Positions 6,345-9,889 of a stretch of 9,889 nt of DNA are shown here, piece by piece. The notes beneath the pieces were generated by a model, which saw only the letters and a program-made list of their open reading frames with translations, was not told where the DNA came from and did no database searches. Origin of the DNA: CBDBJL01 sp965206365 (GTDB lineage Bacteria; Pseudomonadota; Alphaproteobacteria; JABAAW01; JAHZMA01); assembly GCA_965206365.1 (NCBI GenBank), contig CBDBJL010000028.1:1-9889 (forward strand), read 5' to 3'. A program made the translations under genes and the position numbers. Positions within the stretch are counted from its first letter, which is position 1, and every line of letters begins with the position of its first letter.

Positions 6345-6552
6345 ATCATTAAGTAAAATCCAAGGTTTGAATACCCCCAAAATTTGCCTTTTGAAGTAAG
6401 CTATCGAACTACACCCAAACTATTTGACAAGTTAAATGTTTTTTTTCGGCAGTAATCTCGAAAGTTCCTGGTAACACAAGCAACTACGAATGAAATTACT
6501 ACATCGCCATATTTGGCTTTGCAAATAATTTGAACAATCACAAGAACCTCAA

Positions 6553-8766
6553 ATGCAGACAACACCAGCCCTAGCAAAATTTTTCAATGGCTACCTTCTT
6601 GTCGCGCTTTATGTGCTATTCGTTGCCCCTGCTACCATCTATTACTACAATGATGGTGAGTTTGAGACTACTTTAATATATTATTATCAAACAGCAATCA
6701 TCATTGCTGTGCTGTTTTTATTATGCGCTTATGTTGCGATCAAATTCCTGCCTACTTCGCTCTCCAAGTGGTTAAATACGCTCTGTATATGCCTTGGAAT
6801 ATATATATTTATTGTTAATTTTATTTTCCCTATCGATATTGGTCTGCTTGATGGCACAAATGAAAAAATGATGGTGCTTTTTACTAAAGACTCTATCATA
6901 CAACTTATAATTTATTCCTTATTCTTAATAATAGTTGCATTATTGGTTGTAATTTGGCCTAGAATAAGTAGCATTCTAGTTGAAACTGCTTTCATCATCG
7001 GAATCATATGGATTATCTATGTGCCATTAATGTACACAAAGAACAGCGAAGTAGTAATTCCAGAAGACAACCAGCAACTTCTCGAAAATTTTTATTCACT
7101 ATCCAACAATAAAAATATTTTAGTCATTGGTTTTGACGCATTACAAGGAAATTTCATAGAAGAGGTATTAGAGGAAAATCCAGCATATAAGCAGCTATTT
7201 GATGGTTTCACCTATTTTAGTGATACTATATCCATCTCCCCCACTAGTCTACTCTCAATCGCAAGCACACTGGAAGGAAAAATACCTAGCCCCATCCAAA
7301 ACAAGGACTATAAAGAAAATGCAAAGCGTGTCTCTGAAAACAATTTTGTAAATGATGCCAGACTTGCCAATTTTAAAACTTCCGTATTCCCTTCGATGGT
7401 AAATCTTTGTAAGTTAGCTCCAAATGATAATTGCTTCACTATAGCACATGATGTCACAAAAAAACATATACTAAAGATAAATACCGAAGACTCCTTACTA
7501 AAACTGTCATTGATACGTTATATACCATCTGATCTTTTACAATTAATTGACAAAGAAATATATAATATTTTTAAACCAAATACAAAAGACACTATAAAAG
7601 CTATTATGCGAGATAAGTCTAGCAATATTGTAGGATTTAGTTATCTTACTTATAAATCACTCATTGATAAGCTATCAGTTAAGACAAGCTCACCTGTAAT
7701 TAAATTTCAGCATTACATATTCACCCATGTACCAATAACTTTTGATGAAAACTGCAAATTTATTGGCATTGGAAAAGGAAAAACTCGTCAAACTAAAAAG
7801 AATGCGAAAAAAGAAATTAAATGTGCCTTGGATAGCTATATAGAATTAGTAAAAAAATTGAAAAATCTCGGTGTTTACGATAATACTTTAATTATTTTTA
7901 CCAGCGACCATGGCTATGGGCCAAATATAAATAGTGTAAAGCAAACATATAAAGAAAAACCTTACTTTGCAAATACTACAAATGAGATTATAGCATTCTC
8001 AGCAAGCCAATACAATGCACATATATTTTATAAGAATTTTAAAAAAAAGGGTGATTTGATTATAAAAGAAGAACCGAGATCACTATTAGACATCAGAGCT
8101 ACTCTATGCAAGTACTTTACTGCCTGTGATCCTGCACAACTGGATGGGATATCTTTGGATGAAGATATTACCTATGATAGAGAAAGGACCATACTAGTAT
8201 ATAATGGCAAGCGTAAGGATTTTAAAGAACATAAATATAATATAAAATATTTTCGCGAAATAAGCTTTAAGGGCCATTTTACAGACTTACCGATACAAAT
8301 GATTAAAAAGAAACTGGAAATTGGAGATAAATTAAATTTTACTAGCAGATCAGTTCCAATATTAATTCAAGGACTATCAATGCGCCGTGATTTTTCTATA
8401 ACTAATAATAAGACTGCGGTAATCATGCTCGATTTCAGTGATTCTATAAAACAAAGTGGCGCAACACTCGCACTCGATATTCCTCGCGCCTATGTCAGTA
8501 AAAAACATCCCGAATTAATAGTCGATTTCTTCTTTAATGATGTTCACCTGGCAACTGAAACATTTAGTTACTTTTCAAAAGACAGTTATCAAAATAGGCA
8601 GATCCTGCTGAACATTACCCCTGCTAAAATACAGCAAGTAAGGAGTCTACAAAGTTTACGCCTTGAAATTGATAATCTTACTCAATCTCCAGATCTTCCA
8701 GATGGTAAAGTTGAGCCCGGGATTCAATTATCTTCAATAGAATTATTAAACTTGGCATTAGGCTAG
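6553..8766 (+). CDS. LTA-synthase/phosphoethanolamine-transferase-like membrane protein (alkaline phosphatase superfamily), copy 1
   Basis: A 737-residue membrane enzyme. Five hydrophobic spans (about 12-32, 41-66, 73-95, 113-135, 139-161) precede a large, probably periplasmic, alkaline-phosphatase/sulfatase-fold domain. Metal and catalytic sites can be traced: Asp195 (VIGFDALQG), a nucleophile region SPTSLLS (229-235) ending in LEGK, His392 (THVPI), and Asp452-His453 (FTSDHGYG). This layout is that of LTA synthase, OpgB and Ept enzymes, which move a phospho-alcohol head group from a phospholipid to a glycan or lipid A. A C-terminal part (about 570-737) looks beta-rich and is not part of the core. 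In these families the nucleophile is usually Thr ten residues before the Gly of the L-x-G; here that place is Ser232, with Thr231 beside it. The start is fixed by matching the tandem copy. It is much more AT-rich than the first operon. The transferred group is unknown. Confidence 0.82.
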   Translation: MQTTPALAKFFNGYLLVALYVLFVAPATIYYYNDGEFETTLIYYYQTAIIIAVLFLLCAYVAIKFLPTSLSKWLNTLCICLGIYIFIVNFIFPIDIGLLDGTNEKMMVLFTKDSIIQLIIYSLFLIIVALLVVIWPRISSILVETAFIIGIIWIIYVPLMYTKNSEVVIPEDNQQLLENFYSLSNNKNILVIGFDALQGNFIEEVLEENPAYKQLFDGFTYFSDTISISPTSLLSIASTLEGKIPSPIQNKDYKENAKRVSENNFVNDARLANFKTSVFPSMVNLCKLAPNDNCFTIAHDVTKKHILKINTEDSLLKLSLIRYIPSDLLQLIDKEIYNIFKPNTKDTIKAIMRDKSSNIVGFSYLTYKSLIDKLSVKTSSPVIKFQHYIFTHVPITFDENCKFIGIGKGKTRQTKKNAKKEIKCALDSYIELVKKLKNLGVYDNTLIIFTSDHGYGPNINSVKQTYKEKPYFANTTNEIIAFSASQYNAHIFYKNFKKKGDLIIKEEPRSLLDIRATLCKYFTACDPAQLDGISLDEDITYDRERTILVYNGKRKDFKEHKYNIKYFREISFKGHFTDLPIQMIKKKLEIGDKLNFTSRSVPILIQGLSMRRDFSITNNKTAVIMLDFSDSIKQSGATLALDIPRAYVSKKHPELIVDFFFNDVHLATETFSYFSKDSYQNRQILLNITPAKIQQVRSLQSLRLEIDNLTQSPDLPDGKVEPGIQLSSIELLNLALG

Positions 8767-8895
8767 TGCTAAACATACAATATACCGCTTCAACAGATCC
8801 GACAAAATATAAAGATTCTAGAAAGATAATTCCGATTAAAGAAACTTATTATTGCCAGACATTAAGTATTAACCACATAACCCTAAGAGATTCAA
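8767..8895 (+). other. Short spacer between tandem paralogs
   Basis: These 129 AT-rich bases hold no convincing terminator or promoter. The last bases before the ATG, AAGAGATTCAAATG, resemble AAGAACCTCAAATG before the first copy, so the duplication seems to include a little of the 5' leader. The second copy is probably read through from the first. Confidence 0.45.
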
Positions 8896-9889
8896 ATGAA
8901 AACAATACTAACTCAATTAAAATTTTTCAGCGGCTACTTTCTCGCTGGGCTTTACATACTATTCGTTGTCCCCGCAACTGTCTATCACTATAATGAGGGC
9001 GAATTTGGCATCTCTATAATAGATTATTATCAAACAACTATAATAATTGTTGCGCTACTCTTTCTATGCGCTTATGTTACAAATAAATTCCTGCCCTCCT
9101 CACTATCCAAATGGTTAAATACCATTTGTATATGCCTTGGCATATATGTATTTATTGTTAACTTTGTTTTCCCTATCGATACTGGTCTGCTCGACGGCGC
9201 AAATGAAAAAATGATAACGCTTTTTACCAAAGATTCTATCATACAACTTATCATTTACTCCTTACTTTTAATAATAATTGCATTGCTGGTTATATTCTGG
9301 CATAGAATAAGTAACATTTTAGTTGAAGCAGCTTTCGTCATTGGGATAGTATGGATTATCTATGTACCTTTAATGAACAAAGACAGTAACAAAATAGCAA
9401 CTCCAGAAAATAATCAAAAAATCCTAGAGAATTTTTATACACTATCCAACAATAAAAATATTCTAGTCATGAGTTTCGATTCTTTACAAGGGAATTTCGT
9501 AGAAGAGGTATTAGATGAGAACCCTAAATACAAAAAACTACTTGACGGGTTTACTTATTTTAGTGACACATCAGCTGTTTTCCCAATTACTCAATTTTCG
9601 CTTTCAACCACATTAACGGGTAAAATACCAACGAATCTTAACCAACAGTTTAAAGAAACCGTAGAGCAAATTTCTAAAGATAATTTTATGCATGATGCAA
9701 AGCTTGCAAACTTTAAAACTTCAGCTTTTTCTCTTCCTGTTGCATCGTGGTTATATAAAAACAATTATGGCTTTAGCGCATTCCATAACGTTGTAAAAAA
9801 TAATATGCTAAATATAGATACTGAAACATCTTTGCTAAAATTAGCATTGATACGTTATATACCCACAGATCTTCTGCAATTATTAAATC
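8896..9889 (+). CDS. LTA-synthase/phosphoethanolamine-transferase-like membrane protein, copy 2, 3' end outside window
   Basis: The frame from ATG 8896 stays open for 331 codons to the window end; the stop is beyond it. It aligns without gaps to copy 1 for about 250 residues: by hand count 116 of the first 160 residues (the five-span membrane part) are identical. Asp195 is kept (VMSFDSLQG). The nucleophile region is FPITQFS (229-235) followed by LTGK: Thr232 is ten residues before the Gly, the usual place, where copy 1 has Ser232. After about residue 277 the two proteins differ strongly for 20-30 residues, then match again at SLLKL-LIRYIP. The DHG and His sites of the catalytic domain lie outside the window. 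A weak AAGAGA precedes the ATG. It is a duplicate of the upstream gene, probably with a changed donor or acceptor. Nothing in the visible part is broken. Confidence 0.85.
   Translation, partial: MKTILTQLKFFSGYFLAGLYILFVVPATVYHYNEGEFGISIIDYYQTTIIIVALLFLCAYVTNKFLPSSLSKWLNTICICLGIYVFIVNFVFPIDTGLLDGANEKMITLFTKDSIIQLIIYSLLLIIIALLVIFWHRISNILVEAAFVIGIVWIIYVPLMNKDSNKIATPENNQKILENFYTLSNNKNILVMSFDSLQGNFVEEVLDENPKYKKLLDGFTYFSDTSAVFPITQFSLSTTLTGKIPTNLNQQFKETVEQISKDNFMHDAKLANFKTSAFSLPVASWLYKNNYGFSAFHNVVKNNMLNIDTETSLLKLALIRYIPTDLLQLLN

Larger units (their letters stand above)
6174..6552. other. Divergent intergenic region of about 380 bases
   Basis: No convincing coding region on either strand. It holds the Shine-Dalgarno and candidate promoter of the minus-strand pair, an 11-bp inverted repeat, a bulged hairpin and a candidate plus-strand promoter, all listed separately. 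The right part (about 6350-6550) has a run of eight T at 6439-6446 without a stem before it, and nothing else I can assign. If the plus promoter is right, the following gene has a leader of about 200 bases. Confidence 0.6.

Noticed and set aside
6439..6446. Run of eight T as a terminator
   Set aside because: No stem precedes it on the plus strand.
6424..6458. Second plus-strand promoter with TTGACA at 6424
   Set aside because: The nearest -10-like TAATCT is 23 bases away, too far for sigma-70.
6553..8766. True sulfatase
   Set aside because: There is no C/S-x-P-S-R formylglycine signature, and the five membrane spans fit a phospho-alcohol transferase instead.
8766..8993. 75-codon plus-strand reading frame from GTG
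   Set aside because: It overlaps the start of copy 2 in another frame; copy 2 is proven by its alignment with copy 1.
9072..9254. 60-codon minus-strand reading frame
   Set aside because: Antisense shadow inside the membrane part of copy 2, with no family resemblance.

Overview
The window looks like a surface-polysaccharide modification locus from a moderately AT-rich Gram-negative bacterium. The protein styles (a Campylobacter-type phosphoramidate enzyme set, an LTA-synthase-like membrane transferase pair, a small YIDPGSGS exported protein) fit a proteobacterium. A Legionella- or Coxiella-like gammaproteobacterium is my guess, but nothing in the DNA fixes the genus. Both ends are cut through genes: the first coding region is already open at base 1 and the last is still open at base 9889. 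I saw no tRNA, rRNA, CRISPR array, insertion sequence or transposase.

Region 1 (1-5050, plus strand) is one tight operon of six genes with overlaps or gaps of 1-9 bases. The first three genes match, by fold, motifs and order, the start of the Campylobacter jejuni O-methyl phosphoramidate (MeOPN) pathway. They are an L-glutamine kinase with a PEP-synthase-like phosphohistidine domain (C-terminal part only, Cj1418-like), a class I glutamine-amidotransferase-fold hydrolase (Cj1417-like) and a CTP-dependent nucleotidyltransferase (Cj1416-like). Acting in turn as kinase, cytidylyltransferase and hydrolase, they would convert L-glutamine to CDP-phosphoramidate. The next gene encodes a CDP-glycerol glycerophosphotransferase (TagF/Glyphos_transf) family protein, so the phosphoramidate may be moved from CDP to a glycan by an enzyme class different from the Campylobacter transferases. 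An unrecognised 150-residue protein and a divergent formyltransferase close the operon.

Region 2 (5063-6173, minus strand) holds a two-gene unit, read toward region 1 and ending at a small shared hairpin: a small exported YIDPGSGS protein followed by a class I SAM-dependent methyltransferase. The methyltransferase could supply an O-methyl step, as on MeOPN, but that is inferred from context only.

Region 3 (6174-6552) is a gene-free divergent intergenic region of about 380 bases. It has an 11-bp perfect inverted repeat with 39 bases between the arms, one arm inside the spacer of a candidate minus-strand promoter. It also has a strong 10-bp bulged hairpin and a candidate plus-strand promoter.

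Region 4 (6553-9889, plus strand) carries two tandem, clearly duplicated membrane proteins of the alkaline-phosphatase superfamily (LTA-synthase / phosphoethanolamine-transferase type). Each has five N-terminal membrane segments and a periplasmic catalytic domain. The second runs off the window. They are much more AT-rich than region 1 and differ from each other around the catalytic nucleophile. Taken together the locus would make an activated phosphoramidate, attach it to a glycan, and perhaps add formyl, methyl and phospho-alcohol groups to the same surface polymer.
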